From: Deltaproteobacteria bacterium | GTDB taxonomy: Bacteria; Myxococcota_A; Polyangia; JACPQR01 | Reading direction: 5' to 3' | Assembly (NCBI GenBank): GCA_016190375.1 | Contig: JACPQR010000061.1 | Coordinates: 1 to 61,089, forward strand | DNA: 61,089 nt | Translations under genes and position numbers: made by a program | Notes under the pieces: generated by a model | What the model was told of the DNA's origin: nothing | Database searches by the model: none | Seen by the model: the letters and a program-made list of their open reading frames with translations, nothing else | In this document: in pieces, positions 18,506-27,518 of the stretch | Layout of the letters: each line of letters begins with the position of its first letter | Numbering within the stretch: the first letter of the stretch is position 1

Positions 18506-21500
18506 ATGGACGAGCCACGGAGCGGAGGAGCGGGGGCGGGATCGGGGGGAACGCAGCAGGCGGACGTCTTCATCGACGAGACCTCCGAGTCCAGTCAGCC
18601 GAGCGTCGCGCTGAGCCAGATCGGTCCGCGTGTCCTGCACGAGACGTTGCAGGGCCAGCTCCTCGAGGATGAGGCCAAGCGGCTCGAGGCGATCGATGCC
18701 CAGGCCGCCGGACGCCTCTGGGCAGAGCTCGCGCGGCTGCAGTTCCGCCTCGGCGAGCGCGACGCGTGCCGCGCCGCGATCGGCCGTGCGCTCGGGGCCG
18801 CTCCGAAGGCGCCCGCGGTGCTGGAGGCCAGCCTGGTCGTTGCGGCGAGGTCCGGGTTCTGGTCCGAGACCTCGCGCCTCCTGGAGGCGCGAGCCGCGAT
18901 TGCTTCCGGAACCGAAGGCGCCCAGTGGCTGGTCATGCTCGCCGCCGTCCGCGAGCACCGCCTCGAAGCGGGGCCGGCAGCGCGACAGGCCGCCCGCGAG
19001 GCCCTGGAGCGTGCGCCGGGCTACTCGCTCGCGCGCTGGGCGCTCTTCCGCGCGTCCGACGCCCCCGCGGGAGGGGGCTCGGACCTCGACTCTGCGATCG
19101 GAGAGGCCCAGGGCCCGAGCCGCGGGGAGCTCCTGTCCCTGGCGGCCGTCGCGGCCGAATCGGCGGGAGACGACTCGCGAGCCGAGCGGCTCTACCGTGA
19201 AGCGGCCGAGGCGGGCTCGCCCTCGGCCCGCTCGAGCCTGGGGCGGCTCCTCGCGCGGCTCGGTCGCGGCGAGGATGCGCGTGCTCTCGGCGACGGGGCC
19301 GGCGCCTCCGCGCTGCTCGGCGCGCACGCGCCCCAGGTGGATTCGGCGGCCCGCGCCGACCTCGAGCGGCTGCTGGGGGACGAGCCGACGCACCCGGCCG
19401 CCCTCGCGGCGCTCCAGGCCATCGAGGCCAAGGGAGGCCACGCCGAGGCGATCGAGGCGATCCTCCGCCGCCGGATCGACGCCTGCCAGCCGGGCCCCGA
19501 TCGCGCCTCCCTCTACTACGCGCTGGGCGAGCTCTACAACGGCCCGCTCGGACGCCCCGACGACGCCGCCAACGCCTACACCCACGCGGTCGAGGACGAC
19601 CCTGGTTACACGCCTGCGTTCGCGGCCCTCTCGCGTTGCCGGGAGGTCGGCAAGAACCCTGCGGCCCTCCTCGTGCTCTTGCGACGCGAGGTCGAGGCCA
19701 CGACCGATTCCAGGCGGCGCGCCGCCGCGCTCTGCCGCGTGGGCGCGCTCCTGCGCGAGATGCAGCCGCCCAGGATCGACGAGGCGATCGACGCGTACAA
19801 GCAGGCACGCTCGCTCGCGCCCGACCTGGTGGCGCCCTTCGTCGCGCTCGAGCGCGTCCTGACGAACGAGAGCCGCTGGCGCGAGCTCGGCGAGCTCTAC
19901 GAGTCCGAGCTCGGCCGCGTCACCGACGCCCGCTGGCGCACCGCGCTCCTCGAGCGGGTGGCCGTCGTCTGGGAGGACCGCGTCAACGACGTCTCGTGCG
20001 CGATCCTCACCTACCAGCGCCTCCTCGAGATCAACGCCGACCACCCCGGCGCGCTCCTGGGTCTGTCGCGGCTGTACGGCAGGACCGGCGAGTGGGAGGA
20101 TCTCGTCGAGGTGCTCGAGCGTCTGGCGGCGCTGGAGAAGGAGGGAGAGCGGCACCTGTCCTTCCTGCAGGCCGCGTGCGAGCTCACCGAGGAGCAGCTC
20201 CGCGACCCCGACCGCGCCATCGCGCTGTACCGCAAGGCGGCGCTCAAGGCGCCTGCCGAGCACCCGATCGTGGCGGCTCTGGGACGCCTGCTCGACGCGC
20301 GCGGCAAGTGGGAGGAGCTCTGCGGTCTGTACAAGCGCCAGATCTCGCAGGTGCCCGCGGACCGAGCGGTCCAGTGGAACATCCGGATGGCGCAGGTGCT
20401 CGACGAGCGACTTGGTCGCCCCGAGCAGGCGCTCGTTCACGCCAAGGCGGCCCTCGCGGCGGATCCGGGCTCCCGGCCAGCCCTCGACATGGTCGAGCGC
20501 CTGTTGACGAGCCATGGCCAGTGGGACCAGCTCGTCCAGCAGATCGACCGGCAGCTCGAGAAGACCGTCAAGCCCCAGGTCCGCGCCGACTGCCTCAGGC
20601 GCATGGCCGCGATCACCGACCTTCACATGAAGCGTCCGTCGGAGGCCGCCGACCTCTACAAGAGGGCCGTGGCCGAGGGCTCGTCCGCGGCCGACCTGCG
20701 CAGAGCGCTCCGCCGATGCCTGGCGAGCGCCGCGCGGTGGGGCGAGCTCATCGACGTCCTCGTCGAGGACGCGACCGACCTCGTCGGCGAGGAGCGCCTC
20801 TCCCGCCTCAGGGACGCGGCGTCGCTCGCCATGAGGCCCGGCGTCGAGCCACGCAAGGCCCTGGCCGCGCTCCGTGAGCTCGTCGCCACGGCTCCCGAGG
20901 ACGCGACCGCGCTGGCGAGCCTCGCCCGGATCGAGGCGTCGCTCGGCATGTGGACCGCCTGCACGGGCACCCTGCGCCACCTCACTCAGGCGGCCAAGGC
21001 GGACGAGCTGCGCGCGGGCGCGCTCTTCGACCTCGCCGCGCTGTGCGACCACCGGCTGCACCGGCCCGACGCCGCGGCGCTCGCCTGCAAGAAGCTGCTC
21101 GAGATCATGCCCGACGACGGCGCGGCGCGGCTGACGCTGGACCGGACGGCCCACCGGGCGCGGGACCAGGAGACGCTCTGCGAGCACCTGCGGGGCCGGG
21201 TCGCGAGGTCGAAGACGCCGGCCGAGAGGCTCGAGGCCAGGCTCTCCTTGTCCGATGCCCTCGTGGCCGCGAGCCGCGACGCCGAGGCGCTCGCCGAGGT
21301 CGACTCGGCGCTGGCGGAGAACCCCGGCGACCTCGTCCTGCTCACGCGACGCGAGTCCATCCTCGCGGCCCCGGAGCAGGGAGCCGCAGCCTTTGCCGCC
21401 GCCCTCGAGCGTACCGCGGTGGCGCTGCCGCCCGAGAAGGCTGGCGACTGGCTCCTCAGGTCGGCGCGACAGTACCTCGAGGCCGACGACCCTGCCGCCT

Positions 21501-23467
21501 CGGAGCGGGTCATCGAGAAGCTCGCCGCCATGACCCCGGACGTCGAGGTGCTCGACCTATGGGCCGACATCCTGACCCGCCGGGGCGACTGGCCGGCGGT
21601 CGTCAAGACGCTCCAGCGAGCGGAGTCCGTGGCGCCGAACCGCGCCCAGGCCGCGTCGATCGCCCGCCGCCTCGGCGAGGTCTACCGCGACCGGCTGTCG
21701 GACCCGAAGGGCGCGATCAGCGCGTTCACGCGCGCTCTCGTCGGAGGCAGTCCCGACCCGGCGGTGTTGCAGGCACTCGCCGACCTGAACGTTCGGCTCG
21801 GCCAGTGGAACGAGGCGTTCGCGCTCTACCGCGAGCTCGCGCGCTCCGCCACGGAGCTCGCCGTGCGAAAGGACTCGCTGCGCAAGCTCCGCGACGCCCA
21901 CGACAAGCTCGGGGAGGAGCGCGAAGGGCTCGAGGCGCTTCGAGAGCTCGTGAAGCTCGACCCGGACGACCCGGCGAGCGTGGAATCGCTTCTGAGCTCG
22001 TGCGCCGCCATGGGGTTGTGGGAAGAGGCCGCGGCGCTCTCGGAGAAGCTGATCGGGATGATCCAGGAGCCGCGCCAGATCGCGGCCGTCCTCGCCCGGC
22101 TCGCCGACATCCGCGAGCGCAAGGGCGATGCCGCCGAGGCCGAGCAGGCGATCCGCAGGGCCGTGGCCGTCGCGCCGGAGGCGCCGGCGGTCCTCGAGCG
22201 ATTCGAGAAGATCTGCGCGGCAAAGGGGCAGTGGGCCGAGCTCGCCGACGCGATTCGGCGGGCGATCGAGCGTGCGGCCGGCGAGACCGGGCCGGCCGCG
22301 GCCGACCGGCATTTCCGGCTGGCGCTCCTCGTCGGCGAGAGGCTCGGCGACGAGGCCGGCGCTCTCGCGCACCTGAAGACGGCGCGCGACCTCGATCCGA
22401 CCTCGTCGGCCGTGCTTCAGAAGCTCTCGCCCGCGCTGGAGAAGGCAGGAGACGTCGAGGCCGCGATCCGCGTCACTCGCGAGCTGTGCGCCGCGGCGCC
22501 CCGCAGCGTCGAGGCGTATCGCAGGCTGCACAAGCTCGCGACCTCCAAGTCCGACGAGGACACGGCGTTCACGGCCGGCGCCTGTCTGGTGGCGGTCGAG
22601 GCGGCCGACGAGACGGAGACGTACTTCCACAGGCAGCTCCGACCGCGCCTGCAGCCGGCTCCCTCGGCCGCGCTCGATCCGGTCTCCGCGCTCCTCGCGG
22701 CCGACCCAGGCGATCCCATGGAGCTCGTGGCGCTGCTCAGGGCAGTCTCCCCCGTGCTCGATCGGATCTTCCCGCCGACGCTCGGCGAGTACGGCCTGAG
22801 GCCCGAGGACGCGCTCGCGGGCGACTCGCCGCTCCTGGTGCGCCGTGCGGCCGATCAGGTCGCGAAGCTGGTGGGGGCGCGGCCGTTCAAGCTGTACGTC
22901 TGGCCCACCTCGGGCTTGCGGGTGACCGTGGAGCCGACGCCCGTCCCCTCGATCGTCGTCAGCCAGGCTGCCTGCGACGCGCCCGGGCGCGAGCTCCTCT
23001 TCGCCCTCGGCAGGGCGATGGCGCGCGTCGCGCAGGAGTCGGCCGCGTTCGAGCCCGGTCGGATCGTCCCGCTCGGCTCGGTCGAGCTCGGGGCGCTCTG
23101 CCTCGCCACGCGCCGCCTCGCGGGCCAGGGCGTGGAGGTCAAGGCGAGGCTCGAGCCGATCGTCGCGGACCTCGCCAAGAAGCTCGCGGCCGAGCTGGAC
23201 CAGAAGGGCCGCGCCGCGGTGGAGGTCGCCGCGAAGGCGCTGCCCGAGGACCTCGATCCGGGGGCCGCCCTCGATGCGATGGAGCGCTCGGCGACACGGA
23301 TCGGCCTCGTGCTCTCGGGTGACGTCGCCTCCGCGGCCGCCCACCTTCGCAGGCGGAGCGACCTCGGCCCGGATGCCGCGAAGGCGAGGATCGAGGAGCT
23401 CTGCGCGTTCTGGATGAGCGCCCGTGCTCAGGAGCTCAGGAGCCGCATCGGCTACTCGATGCGCTAG
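18506..23467 (+). CDS. Very large tetratricopeptide-repeat protein
   Basis: The protein has 1653 residues, mostly alpha-helical TPR-type repeats covering about residues 40-1370, with signature spacing (e.g. ALYRKAALKAPAEHP, AIALYRKA, AEQAIRRAVAVAPEAPAVL). No signal peptide or membrane helix is visible, so it is likely a cytoplasmic scaffold. The last about 280 residues (from 1375) form a separate domain with conserved-looking strands, not recognised. GTG at 18500 is an alternative start. It is followed after 5 nt by the HDOD gene and then the PFK gene, suggesting a single operon. Similar giant TPR proteins are typical of Myxococcota, generally without known function. Confidence 0.85.
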   Translation: MDEPRSGGAGAGSGGTQQADVFIDETSESSQPSVALSQIGPRVLHETLQGQLLEDEAKRLEAIDAQAAGRLWAELARLQFRLGERDACRAAIGRALGAAPKAPAVLEASLVVAARSGFWSETSRLLEARAAIASGTEGAQWLVMLAAVREHRLEAGPAARQAAREALERAPGYSLARWALFRASDAPAGGGSDLDSAIGEAQGPSRGELLSLAAVAAESAGDDSRAERLYREAAEAGSPSARSSLGRLLARLGRGEDARALGDGAGASALLGAHAPQVDSAARADLERLLGDEPTHPAALAALQAIEAKGGHAEAIEAILRRRIDACQPGPDRASLYYALGELYNGPLGRPDDAANAYTHAVEDDPGYTPAFAALSRCREVGKNPAALLVLLRREVEATTDSRRRAAALCRVGALLREMQPPRIDEAIDAYKQARSLAPDLVAPFVALERVLTNESRWRELGELYESELGRVTDARWRTALLERVAVVWEDRVNDVSCAILTYQRLLEINADHPGALLGLSRLYGRTGEWEDLVEVLERLAALEKEGERHLSFLQAACELTEEQLRDPDRAIALYRKAALKAPAEHPIVAALGRLLDARGKWEELCGLYKRQISQVPADRAVQWNIRMAQVLDERLGRPEQALVHAKAALAADPGSRPALDMVERLLTSHGQWDQLVQQIDRQLEKTVKPQVRADCLRRMAAITDLHMKRPSEAADLYKRAVAEGSSAADLRRALRRCLASAARWGELIDVLVEDATDLVGEERLSRLRDAASLAMRPGVEPRKALAALRELVATAPEDATALASLARIEASLGMWTACTGTLRHLTQAAKADELRAGALFDLAALCDHRLHRPDAAALACKKLLEIMPDDGAARLTLDRTAHRARDQETLCEHLRGRVARSKTPAERLEARLSLSDALVAASRDAEALAEVDSALAENPGDLVLLTRRESILAAPEQGAAAFAAALERTAVALPPEKAGDWLLRSARQYLEADDPAASERVIEKLAAMTPDVEVLDLWADILTRRGDWPAVVKTLQRAESVAPNRAQAASIARRLGEVYRDRLSDPKGAISAFTRALVGGSPDPAVLQALADLNVRLGQWNEAFALYRELARSATELAVRKDSLRKLRDAHDKLGEEREGLEALRELVKLDPDDPASVESLLSSCAAMGLWEEAAALSEKLIGMIQEPRQIAAVLARLADIRERKGDAAEAEQAIRRAVAVAPEAPAVLERFEKICAAKGQWAELADAIRRAIERAAGETGPAAADRHFRLALLVGERLGDEAGALAHLKTARDLDPTSSAVLQKLSPALEKAGDVEAAIRVTRELCAAAPRSVEAYRRLHKLATSKSDEDTAFTAGACLVAVEAADETETYFHRQLRPRLQPAPSAALDPVSALLAADPGDPMELVALLRAVSPVLDRIFPPTLGEYGLRPEDALAGDSPLLVRRAADQVAKLVGARPFKLYVWPTSGLRVTVEPTPVPSIVVSQAACDAPGRELLFALGRAMARVAQESAAFEPGRIVPLGSVELGALCLATRRLAGQGVEVKARLEPIVADLAKKLAAELDQKGRAAVEVAAKALPEDLDPGAALDAMERSATRIGLVLSGDVASAAAHLRRRSDLGPDAAKARIEELCAFWMSARAQELRSRIGYSMR

Positions 23468-23472
23468 GAGCC

Positions 23473-24291
23473 ATGCCTACCGACCCCACGACCCACCTCC
23501 TGTCGGCCTTCGAGTCGCCCGACTACCAGCCGCCGCTCCTGCCGTCCGTCGCGACGGAGCTCCTCGAGCTGTCGGGCTGGGCCGAGGTCGACTTCGAGAA
23601 GGTGATCGCGCTTCTCGAGAAGGACCCGCTGCTCGCCGGCAGGGTCCTGCAGATCGCGCAGTCGCCGCTGTACCCGTCGAAGTCGAAGATCCTGTCGCTC
23701 AAGCACGCGGTCGTTCGAATGGGCCTGCGATCGCTCGTCGACGTCTTCTTCGAGGCGACGCTCAAGCTCAAGATCTTCAAGGCGCCCGGCTACGAGTGGC
23801 CCATGGCCGAGCTGCAGAGGCACTCGACCGCCACCGCGTACGTGACGCGACTCGTCTGCCGCTACGCCAAGGTCGACGGCGAGCACGCTTTCCTGTGCGG
23901 GCTCTTGCACGACGTTGGAATCGCCGCCTCGCTCATCACCCTGGCCGAGAAGAGGAAGGGGCCCGATCTGCCGGACCTCGGCAGGGTCTGGCCGGCCATC
24001 TTCGCCGCCCACGAGAAGGCGTCCGAGATCCTCGCGGCGCGGTGGAAGCTGCCGGTCGAGATCCAGCGCGTGCTCGGCCACCACCACGACCCGTCGGTCG
24101 ACGGGCAGGTCGATCCGGTCGCAGCCGCGGTCTGCGTGGCCGAATGCGTCTCGAGCCACCTCGGGGCGGGGATCGGCAACGAGACCGAGGCGTCGACGCC
24201 GGTGGTCGCGCAGTCGGCCATCGGCCTGGGAGACGCGGAGCTCAGGCTCCTCATCGTCGAGGCCAGGGACCTCATCGCGCAGATCGGATAG
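23473..24291 (+). CDS. HDOD-domain signalling protein
   Basis: The protein has 272 residues and is almost entirely an HDOD domain (about 15-215). HDOD proteins are relatives of HD-GYP/HD hydrolases that usually lack catalysis and act in signalling. Partial HD-type motifs remain: LLHDVG (His146, Asp147) and HHHDP (203-206), so metal binding is possible. It sits between the TPR gene (5 nt upstream) and PFK (5 nt downstream), implying coordinated production. Which signal it responds to is not visible. Confidence 0.85.
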   Translation: MPTDPTTHLLSAFESPDYQPPLLPSVATELLELSGWAEVDFEKVIALLEKDPLLAGRVLQIAQSPLYPSKSKILSLKHAVVRMGLRSLVDVFFEATLKLKIFKAPGYEWPMAELQRHSTATAYVTRLVCRYAKVDGEHAFLCGLLHDVGIAASLITLAEKRKGPDLPDLGRVWPAIFAAHEKASEILAARWKLPVEIQRVLGHHHDPSVDGQVDPVAAAVCVAECVSSHLGAGIGNETEASTPVVAQSAIGLGDAELRLLIVEARDLIAQIG

Positions 24292-24296
24292 GGCCC

Positions 24297-26540
24297 ATGT
24301 CGGGACGGATCGGTGTTCTGACGAGCGGCGGCGACGCGCAGGGGATGAACGCCGCGCTCCGGGCCGTCGTGCGCACGGCGCTCCACCACGGCGTGGACGT
24401 GTTCGCGATCTGCGAGGGCTACCGCGGGATGGTCGAGGGCGCGGATCGGATCCGGCCGCTCGGCTGGGAGTCCGTGGGCGGGATCCTGCACCGCGGCGGG
24501 ACCGTCATCGGCACCGCGCGCTGCGAGGCCTTCCAGACCAGGGACGGACGGCTCACGGCGGCAGAGAACCTGGTGCGACACGACATCGACCGGCTGGTCG
24601 TGATCGGTGGGGACGGCAGCCTCACCGGGGCGCACGTCTTCTGGCAGGAGTGGCCGTCCCTGGTCGGCGAGCTGGTCCAGAGCGGACGGGCCGCCGCCGA
24701 CGCCGCCGCGCGCCACCCACACCTCGGGATCGTCGGTCTCGTGGGCTCGATCGACAACGACATGTTCGGCACCGACATGACGATCGGCGCGGACACTGCG
24801 CTCCACCGGATCACGGAGGCCATCGACGCGATCTCGAGCACCGCCGCCAGCCACCAGCGGAGCTTCGTCGTCAAGGTGATGGGGCGAAATTGCGGCTACC
24901 TCGCGCTCATGGGCGCACTGTCGACCGGCGCCGACTGGGTGCTCATCCCGGAGAGCCCTCCCGACGTCGACGACTGGGAGCGGGTCATGTGCGAGCGGCT
25001 CGAGGCCGGTCGCCGGGCCGGGCGCCGCGACAGCATCGTGGTCCTCGCGGAGGGCGCCCGCGACCGGCACGGCAAGACGATCGGGAGCTCGTACGTCCAG
25101 AAGGTCGTCGAGGAGAGGATGAAGGAGGAGGTCCGCGTCACCGTGCTGGGGCACGTCCAGCGCGGAGGATCTCCGAGCGCCTTCGACCGCAACCTCGGGA
25201 CGATCATGGGCCACGCGGCGGTGGAGGCGATCCTCGCGGCGCCGCCGGCCGCCGAGCCGCAGCTCATCGGGATGCGCGGGAACCGCGTCGTCACTTCGCC
25301 GCTGATGGACTGCGTCGAAAAGACCCACGAGGTCGCGAGGGCCATCGCCGCCGGCGACTTCGAGAAGGCGATGGGCCTGAGAGGCCGGAGCTTCGGGGAG
25401 GCGTTCCGCACGCTCAGGACCTTCGTGCGAGCCATGCCGCGCGCGCCGGAGGTGGGACAGAGGAGCTTGAGGCTCGCGGTGCTCAACGCGGGCGCGCCGT
25501 CGCCCGGCATGAACACCGCGGCGCGGGCCGCCGTGCGGCTGGGGATCGACCGAGGCCACGTCATGCTCGGGATCGTGAACGGCTTCGCCGGCCTCGCGGA
25601 GGGGAAGACCCGCGAGCTCGACTGGATGAGCGTCAACGGCTGGGCGTCGATGGGCGGCTCCGAGCTCGGGACGAGCCGCAAGGTCCCCAAGGGTGGGGAG
25701 CTGTACGCGATCGCCCGGGCGATCGAGGAGCAGCGGATCCAGGGCCTCCTCGTGATCGGGGGCTGGAGCGGCTACGAGGCCGCGTACAGGCTCTCCCGCG
25801 AGCGCGCGAACTTCCCCGCCTTCGGCGTCCCGATCGTGTGTCTTCCGGCCGCGATCGGGAACAACCTCCCGGGATCGGAGCTCGCCATCGGCGCCGACAC
25901 GGCGCTCAACTGCATCGTCGAGGCGGTGGACAAGATCAAGCGCTCCGCGGTCGCGGCCCGGCGCGTGTTCGTCGTCGAGGTCATGGGGCGAAATTGCGGG
26001 TACCTCGCCCTGATGAGCGGGCTCGCGACCGGGGCCGAGCGGGTCTATCTGAACGAGGAGGGCGTGACGCTCTCCGACCTCGTGACCGACGTCGAGAGCC
26101 TGAGCCGCGGCTTCAGGGAGGGCAAGCGCCTCGGCGTGATGATCCGCAACGAGAACTGCAACCTCGTCTACACGACGGGCTTCATGTGCGCGCTGTTCGA
26201 GGAGGAGGGCGGCGACGCCTTCGACGTGCGACAGGCGATCCTCGGCCACCTGCAGCAGGGGGGCGACCCGTCGCCGTTCGATCGGATCCAGGCGAGCCGA
26301 CTCGCGACCCGCTCCGTCGACTTCCTCGTGGAGCAGGCGAGCCGAGGCTCGTCCGAGAGCGCCTTCATCGGCCTTCAGGGCGGCAAGATCCAGCTCGTCC
26401 CACTCGAGGACTTCCCGCGCCACGCCGACGAGGCCAAGCAGCGCCCGAAGACCCAGTGGTGGCTCGACCTGCGCCCGATCGCCCACCTCCTCGCGCAGCC
26501 GGGCCCGGGGGCGAGCACGAAGCCCAGCACGGCCTCGTGA
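24297..26540 (+). CDS. Double-length (eukaryote-type) ATP-dependent 6-phosphofructokinase
   Basis: This enzyme phosphorylates fructose 6-phosphate to fructose 1,6-bisphosphate in glycolysis. It has 747 residues in two PFK halves, whereas ordinary bacterial PfkA is about 320. The N half keeps catalytic features: GGDGS at 104-108 (the Gly typical of ATP users), GSIDND with catalytic Asp153, MGRNCGY at 195 and GHVQRGGSPSAFDR. In the C half the first motif is degenerate (GGWSGYE from 488), as in the regulatory half of animal PFK, but MGRNCGY recurs at 563 and GHLQQGGDPSPFDR is kept. The C-terminus (KTQWWLDLRPI from 718) also matches animal PFK. The start follows the HDOD gene by 5 nt. Confidence 0.93.
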   Translation: MSGRIGVLTSGGDAQGMNAALRAVVRTALHHGVDVFAICEGYRGMVEGADRIRPLGWESVGGILHRGGTVIGTARCEAFQTRDGRLTAAENLVRHDIDRLVVIGGDGSLTGAHVFWQEWPSLVGELVQSGRAAADAAARHPHLGIVGLVGSIDNDMFGTDMTIGADTALHRITEAIDAISSTAASHQRSFVVKVMGRNCGYLALMGALSTGADWVLIPESPPDVDDWERVMCERLEAGRRAGRRDSIVVLAEGARDRHGKTIGSSYVQKVVEERMKEEVRVTVLGHVQRGGSPSAFDRNLGTIMGHAAVEAILAAPPAAEPQLIGMRGNRVVTSPLMDCVEKTHEVARAIAAGDFEKAMGLRGRSFGEAFRTLRTFVRAMPRAPEVGQRSLRLAVLNAGAPSPGMNTAARAAVRLGIDRGHVMLGIVNGFAGLAEGKTRELDWMSVNGWASMGGSELGTSRKVPKGGELYAIARAIEEQRIQGLLVIGGWSGYEAAYRLSRERANFPAFGVPIVCLPAAIGNNLPGSELAIGADTALNCIVEAVDKIKRSAVAARRVFVVEVMGRNCGYLALMSGLATGAERVYLNEEGVTLSDLVTDVESLSRGFREGKRLGVMIRNENCNLVYTTGFMCALFEEEGGDAFDVRQAILGHLQQGGDPSPFDRIQASRLATRSVDFLVEQASRGSSESAFIGLQGGKIQLVPLEDFPRHADEAKQRPKTQWWLDLRPIAHLLAQPGPGASTKPSTAS

Positions 26541-26602
26541 GCTGATGTTCCACCGGGGCCCCTCCTCGCCGTCGTCACCGGGACGTGAGCAGGCTCGCCT
26601 CG

Positions 26603-26716
26603 CTATCCATCATTCGATGGATCGAGCAGCGCGAGCCTGGGGACGTACGTACGGAAGAACCCACGGTCGCGGCTGAGCAGCCGATCCGCGTTGCTGCGGG
26701 AGACGATGCTCTTCAT
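26603..26716 (-). pseudogene. Deletion-scarred vapBC remnant (PIN C-terminus)
   Basis: A 37-codon reading frame begins at an ATG behind a VapB-like promoter and operator, then passes straight into a typical PIN-toxin C-terminus (LLSRDRGFFRTYVPRL, then LLDPS). The antitoxin body and the PIN catalytic Asp/Glu residues are absent. It is best read as an internal deletion that fused the start of an antitoxin to the end of its toxin. No function is expected. Confidence 0.5.
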
Positions 26717-26722
26717 ACCTGG

Positions 26723-26750
26723 ATGGTACGAAATCATACCGGCAGGTCAA
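26723..26750 (-). promoter_or_regulatory. Promoter and operator dyad of the vapBC remnant
   Basis: On the minus strand TTGACC (26750-26745) is followed after 16 nt by TACCAT (26728-26723), with the remnant ATG 6 nt beyond. An imperfect palindrome, GGTATGATTTCGTACC (26740-26725), covers the spacer, as expected for an autoregulated antitoxin. The dyad is directly visible; its use as an operator is inferred. Confidence 0.4.
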
Positions 26751-26783
26751 GGCGGCGACGTCTTCGACGTGCGCCAGGCGATT
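26751..26783 (+). repeat. Short duplicated fragment of the PFK gene
   Basis: These 33 bases match 30 of 33 bases of the PFK coding sequence at 26208-26240 (the codons for GGDAFDVRQAI). Both copies are in the same orientation, about 540 bp apart. It directly abuts the vapBC remnant promoter, so it may be a by-product of the same rearrangement. Confidence 0.5.
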
Positions 26784-26787
26784 CGGG

Positions 26788-27453
26788 CTAGAAGGTCCGT
26801 TGGGGCGGCGCCGTGGCTGGCGCGGGGGTGGTAGGCGCGATGGGACCGGCTGGGGGAGGAGAGGGCCCCGGCAGCGACAGCCCAGCGGCAGCCAGCACGG
26901 AGCGAGCGACGTAGATCGGGGCGCCGGCTCCGATCGCCAGAGCGATGGCGTCCGACGGTCGCGCGTCGATGCGGATGACGCGGCCGTCGTGGCGTACCCA
27001 GATCGAGCCGATGAAGGTCGTGCCGCGCAGCTCGTCGACCTGCACCCTCGCGATCGTGCCGCCGAGCTCGGCGAGGAGCGAATCGACGAGGTCGTGCGTC
27101 AGCGGACGCTCGAAAGGCTCGTGCGCGAGGCGGAGCTGGATCGAGAGCGCCTCGGTGCCGCCGACGAAGATCGGCAGGATCGTCGTCTCGCCCTCGTCGG
27201 CCAGGACGACCGCGTCTCCCTGCGGGAAAGGCGCGACGCGAACCGCCCGCATCTCGACATAGCCCTCCGGAGGACCGACCGGCTCGGCCGGAGGGACGGG
27301 CGGCGCCGGCGGCGGACCGGGAGATGGCGCGGCGGCAATCGCGGGCAGCGGCGTCCGGGGTGCGCGCGGCGCCGGCTTCTCCGCGCCCCCGCAGGCGGCA
27401 AGCACGAGGACGGCCAGTGCTCGAGGCGAAACCGACCCGAAGCACGCGCGCAT
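26788..27453 (-). CDS. Exported lipoprotein with bifunctional-nuclease (DUF151) domain
   Basis: The protein has 221 residues from the ATG at 27453. The signal peptide ends in the lipobox LVLAAC (Cys21). A Pro/Ala-rich linker follows to about residue 63, then a DUF151/BFN domain (about 66-185) with typical motifs: LPIFVGGTEALSIQL, RPLTHDLVDSLL and DARPSDAIALAI. A second Pro-rich tail ends the protein. DUF151 proteins are usually cytoplasmic, with nuclease activity reported for some plant and bacterial members. Here the signal and lipobox would place it in the envelope, which is unusual. A nuclease role is inferred only from the family. Confidence 0.82.
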   Translation of the reverse strand: MRACFGSVSPRALAVLVLAACGGAEKPAPRAPRTPLPAIAAAPSPGPPPAPPVPPAEPVGPPEGYVEMRAVRVAPFPQGDAVVLADEGETTILPIFVGGTEALSIQLRLAHEPFERPLTHDLVDSLLAELGGTIARVQVDELRGTTFIGSIWVRHDGRVIRIDARPSDAIALAIGAGAPIYVARSVLAAAGLSLPGPSPPPAGPIAPTTPAPATAPPQRTF

Positions 27454-27518
27454 CGGGCCATCGTAGCGCCACCGGCGGCGTGGGTCAGCAGATGGATGCA
27501 TGCTACGCTGACGAAGGC

